DNA of 64,000 nucleotides, taken from UMGS1696 sp045643285. GTDB lineage: Bacteria; Bacillota; Clostridia; Oscillospirales; CAG-272. Below are positions 40,343 through 48,250 of the stretch, one piece after another. Position 1 is the stretch's first letter; each line of letters opens with the position of its first letter. The stretch covers positions 19,582 through 83,581 of the forward strand of contig JAZUKN010000086.1 in the NCBI GenBank assembly GCA_045643285.1. Direction: 5' to 3'. The position numbers were made by a program, and so were the translations under genes. Under the pieces are notes generated by a model that was given only the letters and a program-made list of their open reading frames with translations, searched no databases and was not told the origin of the DNA.

Positions 40343-41059
40343 TTACGCATAACGCCGTCTCTCACCGATGCGAACGGCGAGGAACAGGAACACTGCCGTT
40401 ATCGAGAGATAGTAGACAGTCGCGGCTATGTCGAACTGCCCGACAGCGAAGTTGCCGTATCTCGAATAGACGGAGAAGAAGCCGAGTATCTGACGGACGA
40501 AAAACGAATCAATAAGGCTGTTGAAAAGTGCTATCCCGACGAACGCGAGAAGCACGCCCATTGTGCCTATTGCGGCTGTGACGGTACTTTCGGTCAAGGT
40601 TGAAACGAAAATACCGACAGCGATGAAGCACATACCGATGAGCAGCATGGCGATAAGGCAGCCGAACGCCTTGCCGACGTTAAGCGAGCCGTTTTCGGGG
40701 ATGTATTTTGTCAGCGGCAGGTAGTAGAGGCAACTGAGAAGCACCGTACCTGCAAACATTGTAAATGCGGCGAGAAATTTAGCGACGACCATTGACGTTA
40801 CAGACACCGGAGCGGTAAAAAGAAGCTGATCGGTCTTCGTACGCTTTTCTTCAGCGAACGAGCGCATTGTGAGAAGCGGCACGATGACGATATAGCCGAA
40901 TATCATAAGCTGGAAGTAGCCCGATATGTCGGACGACTGCTGAAAGAGCGTCGATACGCCGAAAACGAATCCCGACACGGCGAGGAAAACAGCGATGAAT
41001 ACATATCCGAGCGGTGTGATAAAATAGCCGCGCAGTTCTTTTTTATAAATTGCAAGCAT
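40343..41059 (-). CDS. ABC-2 type transporter permease (GldF-like)
   Basis: A 238-residue integral membrane protein with six predicted helices. The first is preceded by YKKELRGYFITPLGYVF, a GldF/NosY-type opening; MRSFAEEKRTKTDQLLFTAPVS is the usual amphipathic loop. The start overlaps the ATPase stop by one base (TAATG), implying coupled synthesis of the transporter core. Confidence 0.9.
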   Translation of the reverse strand: MLAIYKKELRGYFITPLGYVFIAVFLAVSGFVFGVSTLFQQSSDISGYFQLMIFGYIVIVPLLTMRSFAEEKRTKTDQLLFTAPVSVTSMVVAKFLAAFTMFAGTVLLSCLYYLPLTKYIPENGSLNVGKAFGCLIAMLLIGMCFIAVGIFVSTLTESTVTAAIGTMGVLLAFVGIALFNSLIDSFFVRQILGFFSVYSRYGNFAVGQFDIAATVYYLSITAVFLFLAVRIGERRRYA

Positions 41060-42009
41060 TATCGTCTCCCCTTTCCGGCGGTTTTTTCAGTGATTTTGAT
41101 GAACACGTCTTCAAGATTCATTCCGCTCGACTGCATACCGATGATTGCACGTCCCTTTTCGCTCATGGCGAAGAAGACGGGCTTACGGACGTCGACTCCG
41201 CGCTCGGATTCAACGGCGTAAGTGTAGCTATCGCTCTCTCTTTCTCCGGTAAGTTCGACCGAAACGACACCCGGTATATCTTTAAGCTCGCGCAGTACGT
41301 CTTTCTGCGGTCCGCAGATCGAGAACGTATAGCGACGGTTCTCTTCGACTGTTCGCGTGATGTTTTCGGTCTTCTCATCGGCGATGATCTTGCCGTCGTT
41401 TATGATGATGACTCTGTCGCAGACGGACTGGACTTCGGAGAGGATGTGCGTCGAGAGGATAACGGTGTGGTTCTTGCCGAGATTTCGGATAAGGTTGCGT
41501 ATTTCGATGATCTGCTTCGGGTCAAGACCGACAGTCGGCTCGTCGAAGATGATGACGGGCGGATTGCCGACAAGTGCCTGTGCGATACCGACGCGCTGGC
41601 GGTAGCCCTTCGAGAGGTTTTTGATAACTCTGTCCTTAACGTCGTCGATTTTTGTCTGGCGGCGGACTTCTTCGAGGTGCTTATCTCTCGGAAGCGTACA
41701 GCCCTTGATCTCATAGACGAAGTCGAGGTATTCGTCGACTGTCATATCGACATAAAGCGGCGGCTGTTCGGGCAGAAATCCGATGAGTTTTTTCGCCTCG
41801 TTCGGGTGCTCAAGCACGTCGATACCGCCGACCTTGACTTGTCCTGCGGTGGACGAAAGGTAACCGGTTATGATGTTCATGGTCGTGGATTTGCCGGCGC
41901 CGTTCGGTCCGAGAAAGCCGACGACTTCGCCTTTACCGACGGTGAACGTAACGCCGTCGACAGCGGCTTTATTGCCGTACATTTTAACGAGATCATTTAT
42001 TTCAATCAT
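41059..42009 (-). CDS. ABC transporter ATP-binding protein of the Gld-like exporter
   Basis: A 316-residue ATPase: Walker A GPNGAGKST, Q-loop LPEQPPLY, signature LSKGYRQR, Walker B VIIFDEPTVGLDP and a C-terminal extension of about 95 residues typical of ABC-2 exporters. ATG 42009 gives MIEINDLVKMYGN; it lacks a strong ribosome site (GGAGAT twelve bases away). First gene of the four-gene operon ATPase-permease-GldG-DUF4340. Confidence 0.93.
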   Translation of the reverse strand: MIEINDLVKMYGNKAAVDGVTFTVGKGEVVGFLGPNGAGKSTTMNIITGYLSSTAGQVKVGGIDVLEHPNEAKKLIGFLPEQPPLYVDMTVDEYLDFVYEIKGCTLPRDKHLEEVRRQTKIDDVKDRVIKNLSKGYRQRVGIAQALVGNPPVIIFDEPTVGLDPKQIIEIRNLIRNLGKNHTVILSTHILSEVQSVCDRVIIINDGKIIADEKTENITRTVEENRRYTFSICGPQKDVLRELKDIPGVVSVELTGERESDSYTYAVESERGVDVRKPVFFAMSEKGRAIIGMQSSGMNLEDVFIKITEKTAGKGRR

Positions 42010-42080
42010 CTGAAGCAAAATCTCCGTTCTGATTATTTTCGTATTTTTGCGCTGATACGCCAATATAAATTCAATTATGT

Positions 42081-42090
42081 ATTATAGCAC
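42081..42090 (-). promoter_or_regulatory. Extended -10 promoter of the Gld-like operon
   Basis: TGCTATAAT on the minus strand with no good -35, about 70 bases before the ATPase start. Confidence 0.5.
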
Positions 42091-42104
42091 TGATTTGTAA
42101 AAAA

Positions 42105-42330
42105 AAAATGAACACGGGAGATTTTTTAAGAAAAAAAGAAGAAAACGTGAGTTTTCTTCTTTCCTTTACTGAATGAAAAGGAAAAAAGAAAGAAAACACT
42201 TCGTGTTTTCCACCTTTTGCCGTGAGGTTTCCCGAAATCCGCGGGACGTCGATGGCACCGTCCCCTACCGGAGGTAGATTTGTAGCCCGCGCACAGCCGT
42301 GCGGTTTATGCAAAGCCTTACAGTTTTCCC
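42105..42330 (+). repeat. Dispersed hairpin-rich element, copy I (partial)
   Basis: Plus orientation: GAAAACGTGAGTTTTC, GAAAACAC-TTC-GTGTTTTC, a CCACCTTTTGCC segment, a GGGACG...CGTCCC hairpin in place of the GGCAGG hairpin and CAGCCGTGCGGTTTATGCAA. It occupies most of the gap between livF and the ATPase gene and is the one copy with no co-oriented gene after it. Confidence 0.65.
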
Positions 42331-42382
42331 CGAAAACTCAAAAAAGCGCTGATCTCTCAACGCTTTTTCTGAATTATTACGT

Positions 42383-43084
42383 TTATCCGCCGAGGTACGC
42401 TTTCTTTACAGCTTCGTTTCCGAGAAGCTCCGCACCCGTACCCGTTGCGACTATCTTGCCCGTTTCAAGCACATATCCGCGATCTGCTATCGACAGAGCC
42501 ATCTGCGCGTTCTGTTCAACTAACAAAATCGTCGTTCCTGCTTTGTGCAGTTCTTTGATGATATCAAATATCTGCTCGACAAGGATAGGCGCGAGTCCCA
42601 TTGACGGCTCGTCAAGCATGAGTAGCTTCGGATTCGACATCAGCGCTCTGCCCATTGCGAGCATCTGCTGTTCACCGCCCGAAAGCGTGCCTGCTATCTG
42701 ACGGCGGCGTTCCAGAAGTCTCGGGAACTGCGCGTACACTCTTTCAAGTCCCGGCTTGACCGTGCTCTGCGACTGCGTGAACGCACCCATAATGAGGTTG
42801 TCTTCAACTGTCATCTGGCAGAAGATCCGTCTTCCTTCCGGGCAGAGAGCAAGCCCTCTTGATACTATCCTGTGCGCCGGAGTGCCTGAGAGCATCTGTC
42901 CGTCGAATGCTACAAAACCCGTCTTCGGATGAAGAAGCCCTGCTATCGTGTTCAGCGTTGTCGTTTTTCCGGCACCGTTCGCACCGATCAGTGTTACGAT
43001 CTCTCCCTCTTTGACTTCAAATTCAACATTCTTTATGGCGTGGATAGCGCCGTAATACACATTGATTCCGTTTACTTTAAGCAC
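42383..43084 (-). CDS. livF: Branched-chain amino acid ABC transporter ATPase LivF
   Basis: A 233-residue ATPase of the HAAT family: Walker A GANGAGKTT, signature LSGGEQQ, Walker B LLMLDEPSMGLAP. The start is GTG 43084, nine bases after AAGGAGG and four bases after the livG stop; the longer frame lies within livG. It is the last gene of livJHMGF and completes the pair of nucleotide-binding subunits. Confidence 0.94.
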   Translation of the reverse strand: MLKVNGINVYYGAIHAIKNVEFEVKEGEIVTLIGANGAGKTTTLNTIAGLLHPKTGFVAFDGQMLSGTPAHRIVSRGLALCPEGRRIFCQMTVEDNLIMGAFTQSQSTVKPGLERVYAQFPRLLERRRQIAGTLSGGEQQMLAMGRALMSNPKLLMLDEPSMGLAPILVEQIFDIIKELHKAGTTILLVEQNAQMALSIADRGYVLETGKIVATGTGAELLGNEAVKKAYLGG

Positions 43085-43088
43085 AGCG

Positions 43089-43940
43089 TCAGCCCTCCTT
43101 CTTCTTTCCGAGGTACGCCTCAATAACTACGGGGTTCGCCTGGATCTCTTCCGCCGTACCCTTTGCGATTATCTTACCGAAGTTGAGCACGCAGATACCT
43201 TCGCAGATACCCATGACAAGGCTCATATCGTGTTCGATGAGCATTACGGCTATCCCGAACGTGTCGCGGATCTTGACGATGTTTTCCATAAGCTCGTACG
43301 TCTCGGACGGGTTCATGCCGGCTGCCGGCTCGTCAAGAAGCAGAAGCGACGGTTTCGACGCAAGTGCGCGGACAATCTCAAGCCGTCTCTGTGCGCCGTA
43401 CGGAAGCGAGCCTGCCTGAGCGGATGCCATATCCTGCATATCAAATATCGACAGAAGCTCAAGCGCCCTTTCGTGAGCCGCTTTTTCTTTATTCCAATAG
43501 CTCGGAAGACGGAGGATGCCTGCGGCTGTCGAGTATTTTTCCTGGTTGTGAAGACCGATCTTTACGTTGTCTTCAACGGAGAGGTTTCCGAACAGGCGGA
43601 TGTTCTGGAACGTGCGCGCGATGCCCATTTTGTTGATCTGCGCCGTCGTTTTGCCGCTTGTGTCCATACCGTCGAGCATGATAGTGCCGCGCGTCGGCTG
43701 ATACACCTTTGTGAGGAGGTTGAAAACGGTAGTTTTACCTGCACCGTTCGGACCGATAAGACCTGCGATCTCCGTTCTGCCTATGGTAAGCGTGAAATCG
43801 TCGACGGCTTTCAGACCGCCGAAGTCGATACCGAGGTGGATACATTCGAGAATAGGCGTCTTTCCGAGGTCACGCTCCGGAATGATCGAATGGCTCGGGA
43901 CGTTCACCATTTTGCCTTTATTGAAATTCGGCTGGTTCAT
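43089..43940 (-). CDS. livG: Branched-chain amino acid ABC transporter ATPase LivG
   Basis: A 283-residue ATPase with Walker A GPNGAGKTT, Walker B LLLLDEPAAGMNP and the family-typical C-terminus IAKGTAEEIQANPVVIEAYLG. The signature motif reads LPYGAQRRLE rather than LSYGQQRRLE. There is a slightly long N-terminus (about 30 residues before the ATPase core). Its ATGA start overlaps the livM stop by four bases. Confidence 0.95.
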   Translation of the reverse strand: MNQPNFNKGKMVNVPSHSIIPERDLGKTPILECIHLGIDFGGLKAVDDFTLTIGRTEIAGLIGPNGAGKTTVFNLLTKVYQPTRGTIMLDGMDTSGKTTAQINKMGIARTFQNIRLFGNLSVEDNVKIGLHNQEKYSTAAGILRLPSYWNKEKAAHERALELLSIFDMQDMASAQAGSLPYGAQRRLEIVRALASKPSLLLLDEPAAGMNPSETYELMENIVKIRDTFGIAVMLIEHDMSLVMGICEGICVLNFGKIIAKGTAEEIQANPVVIEAYLGKKKEG

Positions 43941-45025
43941 TCTGCCTGACCTCCCTTCGCCTTTTTCTTTACTCTGTCTTCTCTGATTTTTTCGATTATC
44001 ATTTTGAGCTTGTCGTTATTCGTAACGAGCATTACGAGAATGAGGATTATCGCATACACAAGCATACGGTAGTCTGCAAATTCGCGCAGTGCTTCGGGAA
44101 GAACGTACAGGACAGTCGCCGAAATAACGGAGCCCCATATATTGCCGAGTCCGCCGAGCACGACGAACACAAGAACGAGGATAGACGCATTGAAGTCAAA
44201 CTTCGCGGCGACGAGGTTGGAATAGTTCAGTCCGTACAGCGCGCCTGCCGCACCTGCGAAAGCCGCCGACAGAACGAACGCCGTGAGCTTGTACTGCGTG
44301 ACGTTGATACCCACGCTCTCTGCGGCGATCCTGTTGTCGCGGATAGCGAGTATCGCACGTCCCGAACGGCTGCGGACGAGGTTGAGAATGACGATAAGTG
44401 CGATCATTATGAGAATGAAGCCTGCTTCAAATGTTGCGAGCTTGTCAGTACCCGTAGCGCCCTGCGCGCCCTTGATTATTGCGTAGCCGGTTTCGTCAAG
44501 TCCGAGGCTGTCGACTGTCACCTTGCCGCTGATGTTGAACGCGATGTGGAGTCCGCGCGAGTCCTTGCCGACGACGAGGCAGTTCATGATCTCTTTTATG
44601 ATCTCGCCGAACGCGAGAGTAACTATAGCGAGGTAGTCGCCTTTCAGTCGAAGAACGGGGATGCCGACTATGACACCTGCGACAGCCGCGAACAGTGCGC
44701 CGACTACCATTGCGATAACAAGGCGTAATGCACCGATCGGGATCAGCTCTTTCAGTCCCATTGCGGTGATGATGCCGGTGAACGCACCGACCGACATAAA
44801 GCCTGCGTGACCGAGAGACAGCTCGCCGAGGATACCGACCGTGAGGTTGAGTGACACCGCCATTACTATGTAACAGCAGATCGGCACGAGCATACCGGAA
44901 ACGGAACGGGAAAGTCCTCCGGAGGACTTCAGAATCATCATCACAACGAACGCTATCGACACGCCGGCGTATGTTGCGAAGTCGATTTTTGTTGTTTTTT
45001 TGAGGTTTTTGAGCTTGTTAAACAC
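43937..45025 (-). CDS. livM: Branched-chain amino acid ABC transporter permease LivM
   Basis: A 362-residue membrane protein with about nine to ten helices and the LivM core NLTVGILGELSLGHAGFMSVGAF. It ends in a charged cytoplasmic tail (DRVKKKAKGGQAE). It lies 14 bases downstream of livH and overlaps livG, so the transporter genes are one transcript. Confidence 0.95.
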   Translation of the reverse strand: MFNKLKNLKKTTKIDFATYAGVSIAFVVMMILKSSGGLSRSVSGMLVPICCYIVMAVSLNLTVGILGELSLGHAGFMSVGAFTGIITAMGLKELIPIGALRLVIAMVVGALFAAVAGVIVGIPVLRLKGDYLAIVTLAFGEIIKEIMNCLVVGKDSRGLHIAFNISGKVTVDSLGLDETGYAIIKGAQGATGTDKLATFEAGFILIMIALIVILNLVRSRSGRAILAIRDNRIAAESVGINVTQYKLTAFVLSAAFAGAAGALYGLNYSNLVAAKFDFNASILVLVFVVLGGLGNIWGSVISATVLYVLPEALREFADYRMLVYAIILILVMLVTNNDKLKMIIEKIREDRVKKKAKGGQAE

Positions 45026-45039
45026 TTTTCATTCCTCCT

Positions 45040-45918
45040 TTACACTTTTTCACGGACGTTCTTGCCGAGAAGACCGGCAGGACGCACAAGAAGGACGATG
45101 ATAAGCACGCCGAACAGGATAGCGTTCGACAGCTCAGTCGAGATATATGCCTTTGCGAGAGACTCGATTATTCCGAGCAGTATTCCGCCGAGGAACGCGC
45201 CGGGAATCGAACCGATACCGCCGAAAACTGCAGCCGTGAATGCTTTGATGCCGGGCATTGAGCCGGTAGTCGGCATAAGCGACGGAGAGAACGAGCAGAG
45301 AAGCACGCCTGCGACTGCCGCAAGTGCGGAGCCGATAGCAAACGTGAGCGAGATCGTTCTGTTTACGTTGATACCCATAAGCTGTGCGGCGGCTTTGTCT
45401 TCGGAGCAGGCACGCATAGCTTTACCCATTTTCGTTTTGCCTGTGAACAATGTGAGGGCGACGGCAATCACGATGCACGCGGCGACCGTCAGAATGGTAA
45501 CGTATGAAATTTTGAGCTGACCGTCGAACAACTCGACCTGTCCGTCAAGAATGGGAGTGTACGACTTCGGGTTTGCGCCGAAGATCAGCAGTGCCGCGTT
45601 CTGGAGAAGGTAGCTGACGCCTATCGCCGTGATCAGTACGGCAAGGGAGGGAGCCTGTCTGAGCGGCTTGTACGCGAGTGCTTCTATGACGACGCCGAGA
45701 ACGGTGCACACCGCCATGGCGATCACGAGCGACAGCCAGATATTCAGTCCGAGATTATACGACATAATGAACGACACATAACCTCCGACCATGATAACGT
45801 CGCCGTGCGCGAAGTTAAGCATTTTCGCTATGCCGTATACCATGGTATAGCCGAGAGCGATTATCGCATAAACGCTTCCGAGGCTGATACCGCTTATCAG
45901 GTACGAGAGAAATTCCAT
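45040..45918 (-). CDS. livH: Branched-chain amino acid ABC transporter permease LivH
   Basis: A 292-residue membrane protein with about eight helices and the LivH start ISGISLGSVYAIIALGYTMV, MLNFAHGDVIMVGGY and the C-terminal VLLVRPAGLLGK. It follows livJ after a 176-base gap that holds a strong hairpin, the usual layout where the binding protein is made in excess of the membrane subunits. Confidence 0.95.
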   Translation of the reverse strand: MEFLSYLISGISLGSVYAIIALGYTMVYGIAKMLNFAHGDVIMVGGYVSFIMSYNLGLNIWLSLVIAMAVCTVLGVVIEALAYKPLRQAPSLAVLITAIGVSYLLQNAALLIFGANPKSYTPILDGQVELFDGQLKISYVTILTVAACIVIAVALTLFTGKTKMGKAMRACSEDKAAAQLMGINVNRTISLTFAIGSALAAVAGVLLCSFSPSLMPTTGSMPGIKAFTAAVFGGIGSIPGAFLGGILLGIIESLAKAYISTELSNAILFGVLIIVLLVRPAGLLGKNVREKV

Positions 45919-46012
45919 TGTTAAACCTCACTTTTTCCGTTCTATGGCAGAAACGGCACCGTGAAAACGCTGATTTTCGCCGATTTCGTTTCCGCCGTAG
46001 AAAACAGGTAAA

Positions 46013-46047
46013 CCCATGAAGCACCGGAAACTCCGATGCTCCACGGG
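46013..46047 (-). promoter_or_regulatory. livJ-livH intercistronic hairpin
   Basis: On the minus strand CCCGTGGAGCATCGG-AGTTT-CCGGTGCTTCATGGG is a 15-base-pair stem (with G.U pairs) but no T run follows directly. It probably stabilises livJ mRNA or partly terminates, lowering livHMGF. Confidence 0.65.
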
Positions 46048-46094
46048 CATATTATTTCTGTTATGTTTCTGCGTATTTTGTCACCGTGCGGCTA

Positions 46095-47249
46095 TTATTT
46101 GCCGGGAGTTACGTATACGCCGTCCTTGATAACGACTGCGAGCGGGCTCTTCGAAACTTCGCCCTCAGCGTTCCATGTCAGACCTTCGCCTGTAAGACCT
46201 GTGTACTTGATAGTCGGCATTACTGCGATGATCTTTTCGCAGATCTCTTCAGCTGTCATGTCGGCTGTGCAGCCTGCTGCTTCAAATGCCTGTACGAATA
46301 CGTAAATGGAGTCGTAGCCGTCTGCTGCAAACTGGTTCGGAACTTCACCGTACTTTTCCTGATAATTCTTGACGAAGTTCTTTGTAAGCTCGTCGTCAGC
46401 GTCGGCGGAGAACGGCGTGAGAAGCATTACGCCCTCAGCAAGAGCGGTATCGAAGTTTTCGAGAGTAAGGATACCGTCCATACCGTCAACTCCGAAGAAT
46501 GTGGGAGCATAACCCATCTGGTCAGCCTGCTTCAGAATGATAGATGCGGGCTGGTAGTAGATCGGCAGGAAGAGGAAGTCTGCGCCTGCGGACTTAGCGG
46601 CTGTGAGCTGAACGCTGAAGTCTGCCTGTGTAGCTTCTGTGAATGTGCCTTCGTAGACGATGTTGAGGTTCTGATTCTGAGCCTCTGCTGCGAATGTGTC
46701 GCGGATGCCCTGGGAATAAGCGTCGTCGTTACGGTAGATAATGGCGATCTTTGCGTCCGGGTAGTTCGCGCCAATGTAAACAGCGGAGCCGTTGCCCTGG
46801 TTCGGGTCGCTGAAGCATACCTGGAATGTATTGTCCTTACCCTTTGTTACGTCAGCGGACGAAGCGGAAGGAGTAAGAGTGAACACTCTGTCTTCGTTTG
46901 TTTCTGCGGATACAGCGATGCACGCGCCGCTCGTTACGGTTCCGATAAGAGCCTGCATACCCCAGTCAAGAAGGGAGTGATATGCGTTGATGGCGATTTC
47001 GCCGTCGCCCTGGTCGTCTTCAGATTTGAATTCGAGCTTGAGACCGCCCTTTGCGTTGATTTCGTCAACGGCGATCTGTGCGCCGTTAGCGGCAGCCTTA
47101 CCGTAAATTGCGTAAGGACCTGTAAGAGGACCTGTAAGTCCGAGCTTTACTGTGTCAGATGTTTCGTTTTTGTTGCCGGCGCAGGAGATGAGCATAGCCG
47201 CACAGAGAACAACTGCGAGAACGAGAGAAAGGATTTTCGTGAATTTCAT
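46095..47249 (-). CDS. livJ: Branched-chain amino acid-binding lipoprotein LivJ/LivK
   Basis: A 384-residue extracytoplasmic type I binding protein. The signal peptide MKFTKILSLVLAVVLCAAML leads to a lipobox LISC (lipidated Cys near residue 24). The mature part begins VKLGLTGPLTGPYAIYGKAAA and has LIGTVTSGACIAVS and YDSIYVFVQAF typical of LivJ. AAGGAG precedes ATG 47249. Its own promoter lies at 47320-47347. The ligand is probably Leu/Ile/Val, though HAAT-family receptors can bind other amides. Confidence 0.93.
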   Translation of the reverse strand: MKFTKILSLVLAVVLCAAMLISCAGNKNETSDTVKLGLTGPLTGPYAIYGKAAANGAQIAVDEINAKGGLKLEFKSEDDQGDGEIAINAYHSLLDWGMQALIGTVTSGACIAVSAETNEDRVFTLTPSASSADVTKGKDNTFQVCFSDPNQGNGSAVYIGANYPDAKIAIIYRNDDAYSQGIRDTFAAEAQNQNLNIVYEGTFTEATQADFSVQLTAAKSAGADFLFLPIYYQPASIILKQADQMGYAPTFFGVDGMDGILTLENFDTALAEGVMLLTPFSADADDELTKNFVKNYQEKYGEVPNQFAADGYDSIYVFVQAFEAAGCTADMTAEEICEKIIAVMPTIKYTGLTGEGLTWNAEGEVSKSPLAVVIKDGVYVTPGK

Positions 47250-47319
47250 TTCGGATATCTCCTTTTTTGAAAATATATACAATCCGTCCGTTTTTTGTCC
47301 GTGTCGGATTATTGCTAAT

Positions 47320-47347
47320 ATTATATCACGCTTCTTTCAAATGTCAA
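47320..47347 (-). promoter_or_regulatory. Sigma-A promoter of livJHMGF
   Basis: Minus strand TTGACA, 16 bases, TATAAT. The leader of about 65 bases has no evident structure. Confidence 0.75.
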
Positions 47348-47574
47348 CTGTTATTTTCAACAAAAAACGTGTCTGAAAGTCGTGCAATTTTTGAATTATT
47401 ATTCAAATTATACGGAATATATGCGAATAAGATTCCGTTTTTGTTCTTTCGGAACGTCTTGCACGGGTGGAAACGGCCGAAAAGACTGCCGTCTGAGGCG
47501 GTTTTCGGGCAAATCCCACAGGCCTGGTGAATGAATATGCAAAGGTTTTTTATTGCAAATCTTTCTGTATTGCT

Positions 47575-47840
47575 TGGAAAATAGAGTAGAAAGCACTTCG
47601 TGTTTTCAAATTATTCCATTTGTCCTGCGTATGTAATACGCGGCGGACGGCGGCTTCATTTATCCAAACTTCACGTTTGGATTCTGATTTGTCGCTACGC
47701 GCGACAGGCGGACAAGAGCGTACCGCGACGCTCTTGTCAATTACCGCGCCAAAGGGGGAAGGTCGCTACGCTCTATTCCCCCTTTGGAATCCCCTTTGTT
47801 TACAAAGAAAGTGCGACGGTGAAGAGGATTTAAGTCGTTA
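47575..47840 (-). repeat. Dispersed hairpin-rich element, copy D
   Basis: Minus orientation, upstream of livJ: GAAAGCAC-TTC-GTGTTTTC, CTGCGTATGTAATACGCGG, CCAAACTTCACGTTTGG, GTCGCTACGCGCGAC, CCAAAGGGGG...CCCCCTTTGG and CTTTGTTTACAAAG. It lies head to head with copy E. The stretch 47350-47575 has no gene. Confidence 0.8.
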
Positions 47841-47864
47841 ATAATAGCGCGCTGCCGCTCATTT

Positions 47865-48165
47865 TGAAGTAATAAGTAATAGTGAATAAGTAGACAGAGT
47901 GAACATAAGTCCTGCAGTTACTTTGTAACAAAGGGAGTCCAGAGGGGAATAGGACGAAGTCCCTTCCCCTTTGGTGGGGTGATTCACAAGAGGTCAACAT
48001 TTGACCAACCGAGATGCGGAGCATCTCGACGAGTTCACTTTGTGAACTCGGCTTGTGCGCCGTCCGCGCAGGACAAATCCGAATCCAAACGTGCGGTTTG
48101 GATGAATAAAGCCACCGTCCGTCAGGACAAAGAAAATAATTTGAAAACGTCCCCGGCGTTTTCTT
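47865..48165 (+). repeat. Dispersed hairpin-rich element, copy E
   Basis: Plus orientation, upstream of the rhamnosidase gene: lead-in TAATAGTGAATAAGTAGAC, CTTTGTAACAAAG, GGACGAAGTCC, GGTCAACATTTGACC, CGAGATGCGGAGCATCTCG, GAGTTCACTTTGTGAACTC, CCAAACGTGCGGTTTGG and GAAAACGTC-CCC-GGCGTTTTC. Confidence 0.85.
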
Positions 48166-48167
48166 CC

Positions 48168-48196
48168 TTGCGAAGTGGTGATATTTGTGATATAAT
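48168..48196 (+). promoter_or_regulatory. Sigma-A promoter of the rhamnosidase gene
   Basis: TTGCGA, 17 bases, TATAAT, beginning three bases after copy E ends. Confidence 0.65.
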
Positions 48197-48250
48197 TGTG
48201 CCATAATTTCATAATTTGAAATATAAAAAACTCCTCCGGAGGCAGTCATA

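Noticed and set aside
37270..42009. Gliding motility operon
   Set aside because: GldA/F/G-like proteins occur in many non-gliding Firmicutes and no other gliding genes are present.
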